Source: Theristus sp. LFF4_11
Taxonomy: Eukaryota; Nematoda; Chromadorea; Monhysterida; Xyalidae
Assembly: GCA_030248135.1 (NCBI GenBank)
Contig: JASANC010001218.1
Coordinates: forward strand, 1-52,257
Length of the DNA: 52,257 bases
Direction: 5' to 3'
Shown here: positions 1-11,355 of the stretch, piece by piece
Numbering within the stretch: the stretch's first letter is position 1
How the letters are laid out: every line of letters begins with the position of its first letter
The notes under the pieces: generated by a model
What the model saw: only the letters and a program-made list of their open reading frames with translations
What the model was told of the DNA's origin: nothing
Database searches by the model: none
Program-made: the position numbers and the translations under genes

Positions 1-1410
1 TAACCAATAAAACGAATTTGCAACTTTGAAAAACACAGAAACGAATTAAATCGAGTATTGATTTTTTTCACATAAAAATGGTTTTCCTGTGAATGATAAT
101 TGAATCCCATATTTTTTCTGAATCAAATACACGGGTAACGTTTATGCCAAATATTCGATCAAAACAAAATAAAACAGGTCATGAAGATCGATTGTGAGAG
201 CACAAAACAAACAGCAGTTTTTACAAGATTTTAATTAAAATTCTGTGATTTTCCAAAAGCAAAATTGTGGCGAACACAAATTTGCAACTTTGAAACAGCA
301 GAAACTGAAATCATATTGTTTAAGAAAACATTTTTGCGCAAAAGCCGGCTTACTATAAAAAACACAAATGGGATTGTGCAAATAAACGGGTATCGATTCC
401 GGCCAGTTCTGTAAATTAAAACATAAACGGGCTTCTTTGTGTCAGACTTAGCGACTTTAAAAAATGAATATGTCAAACAATCAACTCACGTTTGAACAAT
501 TTCAGTCAACCAGAAAAAATCTAACGGGAACTACTTGCCTTTGATTGAGTTCAACTTAACTAAGCTAACCGACTAACAAACGGGAGCAGCAAATTCAATT
601 AGTTCAGAAAAAAATTCTCACCGATTGCAAAATCAGCGAAACAGAGTTATAAAAGAGTCATTTTTGACATAGAATTGACACCTAATCGAAAAGCTTGAAA
701 ACAAACATTTGAAACGTTTGAAAAGCACTTTTAAAAATCGAGCGGGTTCTCGAGCTAAAAATGAAAGCGGAACGCTTGCCCCAAACAATAAACGGTATCA
801 ACGAATTTTTTAATCGCATGAAAGCCTTGGTTTAAAAAATCAACACGTTTCCCGTTTCAGGAAAACAGAAGCAAATAAATGTCGATAAATCCGCGGGTGC
901 TCCTTGCTGTTAACAAAATCGCAAACATTTCTTACCCGGGCCGTAGGCACGGGTCAACTGCTAGTCATTTTCAATTGTTCGACTTTTAGCATGTTTTCAT
1001 GATCGTCGTCGTGAAGGAACCAAATTAGTCAAAATGATAGATAGAAGCTGCACTGCAATACAAACTCGATGTGACAATTTTGTTTTACAGCTGTGCTTTC
1101 TCCAGCTTGTGGCACATACAAACAGTACGATTCAAAAATTTCAACTTTGGAGGACACATGAGCAGAGTTTGGCTGTTTATTATCACCGGGGTAACATAAC
1201 ATTGACCAAAACAACGCATAACATCAAATTTATAGCATCGGCAATAGTCCTTGTTTCTATATCCATATCGCTACAAAATTCAGGTTCCGCGTGTGCGTCT
1301 TGCGGCTGATTTTCGCACAATATTATGTTTTCCGTCAAACAGCTGTATGCTCCTCAAAACTACTTTTCAAATAGTTTGATATTGTTGTTTACAAAAATAA
1401 CCGATTTCAG
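1..1410. other. AT-rich stretch, no gene recognised
   Basis: This stretch is strongly AT-rich, with scattered short open frames of low-complexity composition and no recognisable domain. A pyrimidine-rich acceptor-like site just before 1412 (gatttcag) probably belongs to the gene that starts at 1432. I see no tRNA, no tandem repeat and no transposon ends here. It may hold the promoter or an upstream exon of the next gene, or the end of a gene outside the window. Confidence 0.5.
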
Positions 1411-1431
1411 ACATTACAAGAAGCAACAAAA

Positions 1432-1905
1432 ATGTCGAGTCGTGGCCGCTCATGCGATCGAGCAGGCGACAGCGCAGACGGGCTAACAAAGCAGAACAGC
1501 AGCAACGGCCGTCGCGCGCTCTCCGCTGACCCCCGCCGCCCCCCGTCGGGCAGCTCCGCCCGTTCGGCGTCGTCGTCGCGTCGCAAGTCGAGCGGCGCAC
1601 AGAGCGACGGCAAGCGCAAAAAGAAAACCTACAAGTTTCACGGCGACTATCTGAAAGAGGTACGCCAGGGTACACGGCTCGACCAAGTCAACCAGCTCGA
1701 CCATCCCGAACTGAACAACGACGAGTTCTGGAGCGCAAAATATCAGCTGGTGAACTACAAGAAGCAGCATCCGGAGGCGTTTGACGAGCGGGAATTTGAA
1801 AACTTTTATGAATGGCTGGCGACACCGGACGACAAGTTAGAGGGCGCTGGTGCGCATTTATTCAGCAAAGATAAGACGACCAATGGGAAGAAAGTGCACA
1901 GTTAG
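1432..1905 (+). CDS. Unknown basic, Ser/Arg-rich protein with a conserved-looking C-terminal half
   Basis: A single-exon frame of 157 codons that I cannot assign to a family. Residues 1-60 are low complexity (Ser, Arg, Gly, Pro), followed by a lysine patch (KRKKKTYKF) that could serve nuclear localisation. Residues about 65-145 have ordinary composition and look folded and charged, with FWSAKYQLVNYKK and FENFYEWLATPDD as the most distinctive stretches. The start is chosen because gatttcag lies about 20 bases upstream of the ATG, as expected for a spliced-leader or 5' UTR acceptor. The region is GC-rich relative to its AT-rich flanks, which supports coding. The stop is about 70 bp from the stop of the opposing small gene, so the two are convergent. 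Function is unknown; an RNA- or chromatin-associated role would be a guess from composition only. Confidence 0.75.
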   Translation: MSSRGRSCDRAGDSADGLTKQNSSNGRRALSADPRRPPSGSSARSASSSRRKSSGAQSDGKRKKKTYKFHGDYLKEVRQGTRLDQVNQLDHPELNNDEFWSAKYQLVNYKKQHPEAFDEREFENFYEWLATPDDKLEGAGAHLFSKDKTTNGKKVHS

Positions 1906-1975
1906 AAATCATTGCATAACAATTGGTCCATCATAATGCCGCATAAACTAGCATGTCAGATCGTGACTGTCTGAA

Positions 1976-2211
1976 CTACTGTGCTTCGAAATCCCATTTT
2001 GTCACTTCATACTTCTGACCATGAACCGCATTCGTACCTGAAAAAGTGAAACAAAAACTGGTGTTCTTGAACAAAGTTTATAGCCCAAGAAGGCAAAACC
2101 TACAAACACAATTGAGACGCCAATGTCGACGATGTTCTGCTTGTTTTGCATGCAACGGAGACACGGACCATTAGTTGACGTGCTTGACCCGCAGTTTGGA
2201 CACGTCGGCAT
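1976..2211 (-). CDS. Small zinc-ribbon plus single-membrane-segment protein (66 aa)
   Basis: Two exons, 2073-2211 and 1976-2037, joined over a 35-base intron (donor gttcaag, acceptor tttttcag). The product starts with MPTCPNCG...GPCLRC, two CxxC knuckles that would bind one zinc ion, followed at residues about 27-45 by a hydrophobic segment (IVDIGVSIVFVGFAFLGYKL) that would cross a membrane once. The spliced C-terminus reads NAVHGQKYEVTKWDFEAQ. Reading through instead gives a less convincing tail and a stop at 2002. The phase fits exactly (one base plus two). An acceptor (catttcag) lies just upstream of the ATG, which suggests trans-splicing. The gene is convergent with the one ending at 1905. 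I do not recognise the family. The intron is very short for a nematode, so the splice is an inference. Confidence 0.6.
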
Positions 2212-2881
2212 TTTTTTGACTGATGGTCTGAAATGTTTTGAAAAAGCAGCAACACCTTGCCAAGCAGATTCCGTCTCAAAAGACAGCCGAGTTTGAAAGC
2301 GACTTACAATGTGAATTGGCCACAGTGAAAGGTGGATCGTGCGCTTGAAGATTCTTGACTCAGTTTTCTTGTTCAGCGGCGCCGGGCTGTCTGAGCTGAG
2401 TGACCAAAGAGTGACACCGCAAACAGCATAAAATGTCTGTCTCAGCGGTGACTTGTTTATTTTGTCGCGTGGGGTGACGGCCTCTTTTCTCTTTTTTAAT
2501 GCGCAATAAACATGGCGAGTAATAACAAACCTTACTTTATGGTGGTCAGTTTTTCATTGGTAGACATAAGGGCGGCGTCGAGGGTGACAATGACACGATC
2601 ACATGCAATGTAATCATGATTTCGTTAAAATTATCAGCTTTTTGTTGTTATCATAAAAACAAGATTTTTATGGAACACGTTTGTTTCTTTACGATGTCAA
2701 AATAGCCCACGTAATGGTTTTGTACTGCAGGAGACTGGTATGGTGCATAGAATCACGTAAATCTGTGGTGCAAAAAGCAATACAAAACAGCAAGAGTACC
2801 AACAGAGAGGCTGAGCAGAGGTAAAGTTGGTTAAAAACTAAATCAATGATACAAAGTAGTGCTGAATATAAAATAAACATT
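2212..2881. other. Intergenic, no gene recognised
   Basis: This 670-base AT-rich gap lies between the 5' end of the zinc-ribbon gene and the 3' end of the IQ-motif gene, both on the minus strand. It should hold the promoter of the first and the 3' UTR of the second. I see no repeat or RNA gene in it. Confidence 0.5.
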
Positions 2882-5597
2882 TCATGATCTCCTTCTGGTC
2901 AAATGTGCCCGCGTGGCACCTGCTATTGTGCCAACAGCATCTGTCTCATCAGAGTCGCCATCGTCAATCGGGTCGCCCGGCTGGTCAACACTCTTTGACA
3001 AACGAGCCAGATGGCCACGAGTGGTCGATGCAATCAAGTCGACAGCCTGTCGGGTGGCAAATAAAGCGTCAGTTGGTGCTTTAAACAACAGTAACTTTCC
3101 CTACCAAGCGCCGTTCACCTCATGCTCTTGGTAACTCCTCCAATGCCTCTGCAATCGTTTCGCGGCGTGGTTGCGACGGAAACGATCGACTTCGGCCGAG
3201 TTTGACGAACGCCGTAGTCTTCTGCAAAGTACAGTTATATTGTGTCTATTCGTTTTTTTTGTAACTTTCAAGAGATATCACGGGAAAACATAACTGCGGA
3301 ACATCAAAAGTTGAAACCTGATCGATTTTTCAGTGCTGGACGACGACAGCACCGATGAGCTCTTTGCGCTTACGATTTGCATTGAGTTCTTCATTTCATC
3401 TCTGTTCTCATTTGTGCGCGTTGACGGTCTACGTTTTTGTTTTTGCAGTTCCAGCAACAGCTTTTCCTGGCGTGCTAGCTGCTGCTTGAGTGACAGAACT
3501 TCTTTCCTGACAAATGTTATTAACGGTGAGTGGTAACAGTGCACCCAAAGATACACTGTACATAGATTATGGTACGTAATGAAACAGCTGCATACTCTTT
3601 TATCTCATTCGAGCGTTTCATTTCCAGTCGCTCCTTCTTCTGTCGTTCGATGTTGTCACGCAGTCGCTGACATTCCTCGCGATGCTTGCTCGATTCTACG
3701 AAAATGCATCCCCTGAATGCCAGTTTTCAGGGTTATGGCTAATACAACTATACAATGCGGATTATTATACCATCGGCGGCCTTTTTAGACTGTTCCATCT
3801 GTTTTCCTTGGTTTTTTAGTTCATTCTCCTTGTTTAGCAGCAGTCGAATCAATTGTTCTTTAGAATCCCGAACGTACTTGCAGTCTGTATAAAAAACGGG
3901 TATTAAGCAAACGTTAAAATGCTTCAAGAATTTAGTTTGTTTTTCCTACAGTTTTTCTGTATTTCCAGTTTTTTTTGTGACAGGATGAATACCTGAAAGA
4001 TCCGCAGATAATGCGTCCATTCGACCTTCTGGTTCAGTCGCTCGACGCTTCTGAACTGAAGTTTGTGCGTTTTCATCATTTTTGCTGTTCTGTTTTCGTG
4101 CGACCTTCAAAGCGCGCTGCATCGCCGTCAGACGTTCGGCTAAGTCACGCCTGGACAGCGTAGCCCAATGATTTAAGTCGCTGAAATTTGTTGATGGGTT
4201 TGAGGACTTTCGTGAGGGTTGAATGCACAGCGTTGACATGCATGACTGACAAATATTTGACACCTGTTTTCAAAGCCATTGTCATCTGCTGAAGAGGTGA
4301 CGTGCCTGAGGCGTTGGATCTGTGAATGGATGAAATTGAACATACATACATCATATATCGCATACCGCGACAATAGCTTTTTCCACAAATGTATTAAACT
4401 AACTTCTTGATGATAAGTTTCCAGCTGTCCTTGCAATTCGGCAACCCTAGTTACTTTGATATCCGATTTCAGCTTGCTGCAAATAAAAATAAGTCACATG
4501 CGGGATAAAATGGAGGTTATGCTCAGCACATTTCTTACCCGATTTCTTTCTGCTTCTCTTTGAGCTGTTGTTCGAGACGCATTATTTTAACCTTCAGTCC
4601 ATCCTGAGCCCGATCTGTTCCGAGATGATTTAGTGGAGCTACAGGTGAAACGGTACGAAGTCGCTGATTGAGTGGCACATCTTGTTGGTTGATGCGACCA
4701 TTCGTTAACGATAGCATTTGCGACTAGATTTAAAAAAATGTGATCGATTCGCTGATCTATGATTTATTTTTTAAACGAGTCCTACTGAAATGACGTCATG
4801 TGCCGCCAAACATGCGCTTGCCGTTCACAACAAACCAGACTTTCCGTTTAGCCGGTTTCTTCCCGTAAACAAATGGTGAATGTTGTATCAGTCACATCAA
4901 ACTGACATTTTAGTGCCCGTACTTTGACAAACGGGCGTTTATTTAAAGCAAATGACGTCATTTTAGTCCGGACACGTTTGAATAAATCCACAATATCTTG
5001 TTATGTACAAAAACATCCGATTCGCTAAAAACAATATCAAACTTATTTACGTGTTTGACTGATTTCTCTGTCGGACACTTTCCAATCACACTCTCTCTCG
5101 CCAACCTCTTCAACTAACCAACTTATAATTTGCATCCTCGGATCGTTTCAGCTGTCCGCGGAGCATCGTCGTCTCCGATCGCTTTTGTGCAAATTCCTGA
5201 AGGTTTTTTCCTTTTGCAAATTCCTTTTCCCGATTCCTGAAGTCACTAAGCCACTTTCATCAAAAAGTAACGCAAAACAAAATTTCGCAACCTGCTTCAG
5301 TGCCATCAACTCCTGTCGCAGGTCCTCCACGCTGGCGACATTCTCGGAGGCCGAATTTCGGTCAGCTGCCGCGAACAATCGAGCATGGCTGCTCTTCGAT
5401 CGTTGCCGAAACGCCAGCGCATCCCACGCCGTTTTCGGGCGCATTCGGCTGTTTTGAACTCTTGCATTAAAGTTTGACGAGTTTGGTGGGTCGTTCCAGT
5501 AGGATTGCACGCGAGATCGAACTCTCGAAGGACTTGGACGTGTGGAAACGACTGCAGATGAACTGGTTGAACCAAGCAGTGAACGATTTGAAGACAT
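2882..5597 (-). CDS. Coiled-coil protein with C-terminal IQ motifs, IQCE-like
   Basis: Eleven exons join in phase: 5292-5597, 5119-5196, 4539-4723, 4404-4476, 4264-4319, 3993-4180, 3884-3771, 3596-3695, 3318-3506, 3119-3221 and 2882-3046, giving about 520 residues. The N-terminus is Ser/Arg-rich (residues 1-90). Then come heptad-rich segments such as RLEQQLKEKQKEIG and LSLKQQLARQEKLLLELQKQ. The C-terminus has three IQ-like helices: AAKRLQRHWRSYQ, LIASTTRGHLARL and IAGATRAHLTRRR. The spacing and the RGHLAR/RAHLTR pair near the C-terminus resemble vertebrate IQCE (about 700 residues), a cilium-base protein that anchors the EVC-EVC2-EFCAB7 complex in Hedgehog signalling. In a nematode a role at sensory cilia or as a calmodulin-binding scaffold is possible. 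The start follows an acceptor (gttccacag) 8 bases upstream. The family assignment rests on the IQ array only; a generic coiled-coil IQ protein is the alternative. Confidence 0.7.
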
Positions 5598-6078
5598 TGT
5601 TGATCCTGTGGAACAGTCGCAACAGATTTTAGTGTGCCTCTCTGTCTGTCTTGCTTTTGTTGTCATGGGCAACGCAGCAACTGTGTGTAGTCTTGCATGA
5701 TATAATTACCTTGCGTGATACAAAGTCAAACCTCCATCATGCACTGTTTTAGGGCGCAGAGCAAGCAAACAAATCACAACCACCACAAAACCAACAACAC
5801 CAACAAACCAAGAAAATTACATTTAAAAAGTAAAAAACTCCGATGTTTTAATATGAGCAATTTTGTAATTTATTAAAAAACAAATTTTTCCCATCAAAAT
5901 TGTTTTTTCTGGGGTTCGAAAAAAAGTGAAAATCCCGATTTTTTTTAAATAAAAATTTCAACTCCAGAAGCTTCTATTGGTATCTGGACTTTGCTCGTCG
6001 ATCTTTGACCTGAAAGTAGAAAATGTCAATAAGAAATCTGCCACAAACAAAGTCCATACGAAACTCTGGGCAAAAAGC
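5598..6078. other. Upstream region of the IQ-motif gene
   Basis: About 480 bases of AT-rich sequence between the start of the minus-strand IQ-motif gene and the first hAT-like element. It probably contains that gene's promoter. I see no open frame or repeat of note. Confidence 0.4.
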
Positions 6079-6086
6079 ATCACGAC

Positions 6087-6802
6087 TAGGGTTGTTAAAA
6101 AAAAACAAAAATCGTCATTTTTGTTTAAAAAAAAAATAAATTAAAAAAAAAAATTTCAAAAATCAAAGTTGTGCTAAATCAATCAGGGAGTCCGAAGAAC
6201 CACATATGATATGCAAGCGCCTCCCGAATGACTCCCGTATGGCGGAACTTTGCAGATTTTGTTTTGGTGACCTCAATTACCCCTTTTCCAAACCGTCACC
6301 ATGCCCCTTCTTGTGTTTTGACCTCCAAAACGTCACTAATTGTCCCCAGCTAAACTAATGCTAAAGTGAAGACAAACATACCGCCTTGAAATTCGATCAA
6401 TTCTTCTGATGGTGTCGCGACGACACGACACGAAGCAGCAAGCAACCAGACAACGTAGCGCTTACAAACGGAGCAGCGAGCACAATCGGACGCTCTGCGA
6501 GGCGAATCGTCACCTTATCTGCATCGGAAATGGTAGGCCAAGCTTTGGGACGCTCAAAAACTTCATCGCAGATGTTGTCGTAGCCTAAAATCAGTCGGTA
6601 AAACGGCCCAAAATCGACTGCTAAAGGTTTTACGAGGTATAATCAAAGAAAATTTTTGTTGAACTTTCGAAAAATTTTGCCAAAATTGAGGTTTTCAGAG
6701 CATATTAGAGGAAAATTTTTCGAATTTAAAAAAAATCGGCATTTTTGTTTTTTTTAATCACTTTAAAAAAAAATTTTTTTTTATTTTTGTTTAACAACCC
6801 TA
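6087..6802. mobile_element. Non-autonomous hAT-type element, family TAGGGTTGTTAAA, copy 1
   Basis: A 716-bp element with TIRs TAGGGTTGTTAAA and TTTAACAACCCTA, flanked on both sides by the 8-bp duplication ATCACGAC (6079-6086 and 6803-6810). The interior has no transposase and no long frame. A second copy, in inverse orientation and split by another insertion, lies at 8464-10744. The 8-bp duplication is the hAT hallmark; the superfamily call rests on that and on TIR style. Confidence 0.88.
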
Positions 6803-6920
6803 ATCACGACACTTTCTGTGGAAAGTGTCTTTCTTAAAGGCATTTTTAGATGAAAGTACAATTTTGATGGCCAAAAAATTTGTTTTTAATGAGGTTAAAA
6901 AAAATTCGAACCCTAGTACC

Positions 6921-7734
6921 CATAGTTGTTGCAGTACCGTGGGCGGGGGGGGGGGGGGGGGGGGGGGGTGGCGTGGACCCCCCCCCCAGAGCACCAGAGA
7001 CCGTCGGGTGGGGGGCACCGTGCCACCCCCCTTAAAACCGGGCACCCCCATCGGACCCCCCCCCACGAAAATTTGGCCGACACCCCCCTCCCACACGGCC
7101 ACACCCCTCATGAAATTTTGTCTGGCGGAGACCCCCCCCCCACAAAATTTTCTGCACACCCTAAATTTTTTTTCGAAAATCATGATTTTTTGTCTATAAA
7201 GTCCATAATATAAGCTGAATATATGATAACTTGACCATCTTCATTGTAATTTCAAAGATTTTGCAGCAAAATTTAGCGTTTTTCCTTCAAAATTTAAGCG
7301 AAAAAATATCATGGGGGGGGGTGGGGGGGTTGACCCGATTTGTATACATTCTTAAAAGTGATTTTTTGATTTTTGATCTGAGGCTGCTTGTAAAGAGTCG
7401 TTGTAGGTTCCTAATCCTAAACCTAATCCTAATCCTAAGCCAAGCCTTTTTGATAAGGTGAAAATGATCAATTTAGTTTTTGCATTTTTTTCTTTCCTGT
7501 GTTACAGTGTTATAGAGGAGGAGCACCGGAACTGCAGATGCAGCTGTTTTAATAATGATGCATTACGGGTTGACCCCCCACAGAAAAATTTGAAAAAATG
7601 CACCCCCCGCCCCCATGGGGGGACCCCCATGGGTGGGGGTCCCACGTTACCATAGTTTGGACCCCCCCTCACTTTTTGGTCGGCACCCCCCCCCCACGGC
7701 ACCCTTCGAAAATTTTTTTGGGCCCACGGTACTG
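6921..7734. mobile_element. CAGTACCGTGGGC-family element, rearranged copy with long G/C tracts
   Basis: It begins with CAGTACCGTGGGC at 6932 and ends with GCCCACGGTACTG at 7734. In between it carries the family markers: uninterrupted G and C runs, the agagcaccagagaccg box, and the AT-rich core around 7160-7310. Unlike the copies at 41259 and 42839, no 8-bp duplication flanks it. About 230 bases (7338-7570) of a second dispersed repeat with telomere-like cctaatcctaa runs sit inside it. It directly abuts the CATAGTTGTT terminal motif at 6921, so this is a rearranged or composite copy. No coding capacity is credible: the long frames here are homopolymer artefacts. Confidence 0.7.
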
Positions 7735-8463
7735 GTCTCGGGTGCTCTGTCTTCGGTACTGGAAGACACCTGGGGGGCCCGGCCCCCCCCCCCCAAAAAA
7801 AATTTTCGAGTCTATCTCGATCAGACAGGTTTTTTCGGCTCAGCTATTATCTATCTAAAAAAAAATTTTAGCCAGCTATCTATCTGAAAAATTTTGTCTT
7901 CGAAGACATAAAATGAGTCAATTTTTGACCAAAATTGACCATTTTTGCTTGTAATTCTTGAAAATTTCGCTAATTTTAGGTAAAATTTGCGTGGTTGGCA
8001 CGTTTTATGATATTACGCTCCAGTTAACTCACGCTCCAAATTGGATGTTCTCGGACATTGCTAAAACGGACTTAGACCTAAAAACCAAACCTAAGCCTAA
8101 TCTTAACCAAAACCAGTTCCTAACCTAATCCTAACCTAAGCCAAGCCTTTTTAAGAAAGCAGGAATAAAAATAACTGCGTTTTGAACAAGTTTATGTTGA
8201 GTGCGGAGCGTGTGCACACGCGCTAGTGGATCATGAGCAATGAGCAATGCGGATGCGGGGCAGGTGCATATCATAATGAAGCGTTGCGATGTTCATTATG
8301 ATATCGATAAAAATCAAGTATAAACGCAATATAAATACAAATTGCGTTTATACTTGATTTTTAGTGTATTTTTAGCATTATTTTGCTGTTTTTATTGTAT
8401 TTTAACGTCTGTCTGTCTATCAAATTTCAAAATTTTGACCGCCCCCCCCCAATGTCACATGCC

Positions 8464-10744
8464 TAGGGTTGTTAAACAAAAATGAAAATTTAAAAAAAAG
8501 TGATTAAAAAAACAAAAATGCCATTTTTTTTAAAAATTTTGAAAAATTTTCCTCTAATATGCTCTGAAAACCTCAATTTTGCAGTAGCGAAAGTGCGGGG
8601 GTGGGGGGGGTCCACCCCCCCCCCTCAGCCGAAAATCCTGCCCGTGCACGGGCAGATACAATCAATCAATCAATCAATCAATTTTATTTGTATGCCTCAC
8701 GGCCAGTTCACATCAAACATTCACAAAACTTCCATTATGCAAAACAAACACAATTGATGTCACAAAAAAAAACCTAAAGAAACACAAGATTATTGATGAA
8801 CTTGGTGAATGCATGAATGAAAGCAAGCAAAAAGTCGATGCAAACGAATGGGCAGATGACTGCCCGGGTATTCACACAAAGAAACAAAATCCACAAAATA
8901 AAACCAACCGTCGACAGTCAAAAACAATTGAATGTTAAAAAAAAACGCGCAAACACAATTGAAGCTTGAGAGAAGAAATAAATAAAATAGCGCGATCACG
9001 AACCGACAACATCAGACAGCGCACAACGGCCACGATTGACATTCAGGCACGATTAAATTAAGCAAGAGAAAGCAAAATAAACACGGCACAGTTGCTTTTC
9101 TTTTCTTCATCGCAGTTTTTCTCTCTTGTTTTTTTTCTCTTTTTTTTCTTTTTTTTCTTTTTTTTGTTTTTTTGTTATTTTTTGTTTATGGGCTTTTGTT
9201 TTTCCTGTGCCATCCCAAATACAGCTAACAGCAAGTGATGAGCAACAGCAAGCAAGTAACAGTGCTAGTTAACAAAAAGAACACCCTGAACACAAAAGCC
9301 ACAAGAGCACACAGAAAAAACGCGAGATAAAAAGAGCTGTGACATGGACACACACTTGCACCAGATACAAGAAAAAAGAAAACAACACGAAACGTCGCAC
9401 AAAAGAGCACATGTGATTCAAAACAAAAACGCAATCACATTCAGTTGAACATGTTTCAAAACAAAACAAAACAAAACAAAGAGTGCTGGCGGCTGGGCGG
9501 ACTCTCCTGTCTGTTCCAATGCAGCAGAAAATTTACCAAAGACAAATGAATGAATTTTTTTATATTCCTGTGTTTTGAGACGCCTCCGAAAACTGGCTGT
9601 AGTTGGTGAGGTGACAGTTTCATCAGACAAAAGATTCCAGAGAGTTGTACGGTCCTAACGCACCAAAAATTTTTCCTGATAGTGGTCTTGTTTACCCGTG
9701 TACCCCCCTCCCCCCTTTACCTCGACACGGGTACTAGACTCCCCCCACCCCCCTCCGCGATAAAACACGGGATCGCACCCTCCCCTCAAGGTGGTCAATC
9801 TCATCTCAATTTTTTCCAAAAATACCGTAATTTTTGCATTTTTCTTGACGTTTGTGTCTGTCCCTGCATAGATTTTGTTGTTTCTGACCAAACAAGCAGC
9901 TTGTTTGCACAAAATATTCTGTATTTTACAAGAATTTCTGTGTTTTTCTAAGGCAAAAATTTGGTATTACCCGTGCGATCCCGTGCACCCCCCTCCTCAC
10001 GAAATTTTTCTGCCAGTGCACCCCCCCCCCTCAGGAAAATTTGCTGCCCGTGCACCCCCCCCCCTCACCGAGAAGGCACCTGACCCCCCCCCTCTGAAAT
10101 TAGGCAAACACCCCCCCCTCACCCGAGGTCCCGCTTTCGCTACTGCAATTTTGGCACAATTTTTCGAAAGTTCAACAAAAATTTTCTTTGATTATACCTC
10201 GTAAAACTTTTAGCAGTCGATTTTGGACCGTTTTACCGACTGATTTTAGGCTTCGACAACATCTGCGATGAAGTTTTTGAGCGTCCCAAAGCTTGGCCTA
10301 CCATTTCCGATGCAGATAAGGTGACGATTCGCCTCGCAGAGCGTCCGATTGTGCTCGCTGCTCCGTTTGCAAGCGCTACGTTGTCTGGTTGCTGCTTCGT
10401 GTCGTGTCGTCGCGACACCATCAGAAGAATTGATCGAATTTCAAGGCGGTATGTTTGTCTTCACTTTAGCATAAGCTTAGCTGGGGACAGGGGACAATTA
10501 GTGACGTTTTAGAGGTCAAAACACAAGAAGAGGCATGGTGACGGTTTGGAAAAGGGGTAATTGAGGTCACCAAAACAAAATCTGCAAAGTTCCGCCATAC
10601 GGGAGTCATTCGGGAGGCGCTTGCATATCATATGTGGTTCTTTGGGCTCCCTGATTGATTTAGCACAACTTTGATTTTGAAATTTTTTTTAATTTTTCTT
10701 TAAAAAAAACAAAAATGACGATTTTTGTTTTTTTAACAACCCTA
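8464..10744. mobile_element. hAT-type element TAGGGTTGTTAAA, copy 2, carrying a nested insertion
   Basis: Inverse copy of the 6087-6802 element. The ends TAGGGTTGTTAAA (8464) and TTTAACAACCCTA (10744) are flanked by an exact 8-bp duplication CACATGCC (8456-8463 and 10745-10752). The body is cut at 8581/10146 by the CAGTAGCGAAAG element. Removing that insertion and one TSD leaves about 710 bp, the same length as copy 1. Confidence 0.9.
8582..10145. mobile_element. Nested hAT-type element with CAGTAGCGAAAG ends
   Basis: 1564 bp, with ends CAGTAGCGAAAG and CTTTCGCTACTG, flanked by the exact 8-bp duplication CAATTTTG (8574-8581 and 10146-10153). G/C runs lie inside each end. A (CAAT)n microsatellite at about 8660 and a pyrimidine-rich tract at 9118-9200 are in the interior. 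I find no transposase domain in either strand, so it is non-autonomous. Confidence 0.88.
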
Positions 10745-11355
10745 CACATGCCCCCCTCGCGGCCCCCCCCGAAATTTTCCAGCTATCTATGATATCTATC
10801 TGGAAAATTTGCTCCAGCTATCTATATCGCCCCCCCCAACCCCTCGGCTCTGGAACAACTGTGCTTCGAAGACACAAAATGAGTCAAATTTTGACTAAAA
10901 TTGACCATTTTTGCTTGAAATTCTTGAAAATTTTGCTAATTTTAGTTAAAATACGCGTTTATACTTGATTTTTAGCGTATTTTAAGCATTATTTAGCTGT
11001 TGTTACCGCTTTTTGTGCGTTTTAGCTATCTATCTATCTAAATTTAAAGTTTTGACCGCCCCCCCCCCCCGCAAAGTCACATGCCCCCCCGCGGCCCCCC
11101 CAAAAATTTGTAGCTATCTATCAATCTGGAAAATTTGCTCCAGCTATCTATATCGCCTCCCCCCCCAACCCCCCAGCTCTGGAACAACTATGATCCAACG
11201 ACCAACCCTATTCAAGCCTAAAATAGTGAATGTACAGTTTTCATGGGAAAAATTTGTTTGTTAAAAAAATCGATTCAAAAGAAAGAATTAAAGTTGTTAA
11301 AACCAAGCCAAATGCCTTCGAAATGTTTCCCATAATTCATTTTTGAGTTCCAGCG

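Larger units (their letters stand above)
7735..11193. mobile_element. CATAGTTGTTC-family sequence, interrupted by nested elements
   Basis: Segments 7735-8463 and 10753-11193 match the interior and right end of the intact CATAGTTGTTC element at 40461-40935: the tatctatctgaaaa runs, gtcttcgaagacataaaatgagtc, and the final ggaacaactatg. Two partial copies seem to be fused at about 10860. A TAGGGTTGTTAAA element (8464-10744) has jumped into the conserved gaccgcccccc...cacatgcc site. A patch at 8028-8270 is another dispersed repeat, shared with 39570-39790. No transposase frame is visible. Confidence 0.65.

Noticed and set aside
1034..1309. A 91-codon frame
   Set aside because: AT-rich, no domain-like composition, and an equally long frame on the opposite strand.
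6800..7890. Long frames rich in glycine and proline
   Set aside because: They are translations of G and C homopolymers within transposon families, and the same pattern occurs in every copy regardless of frame.
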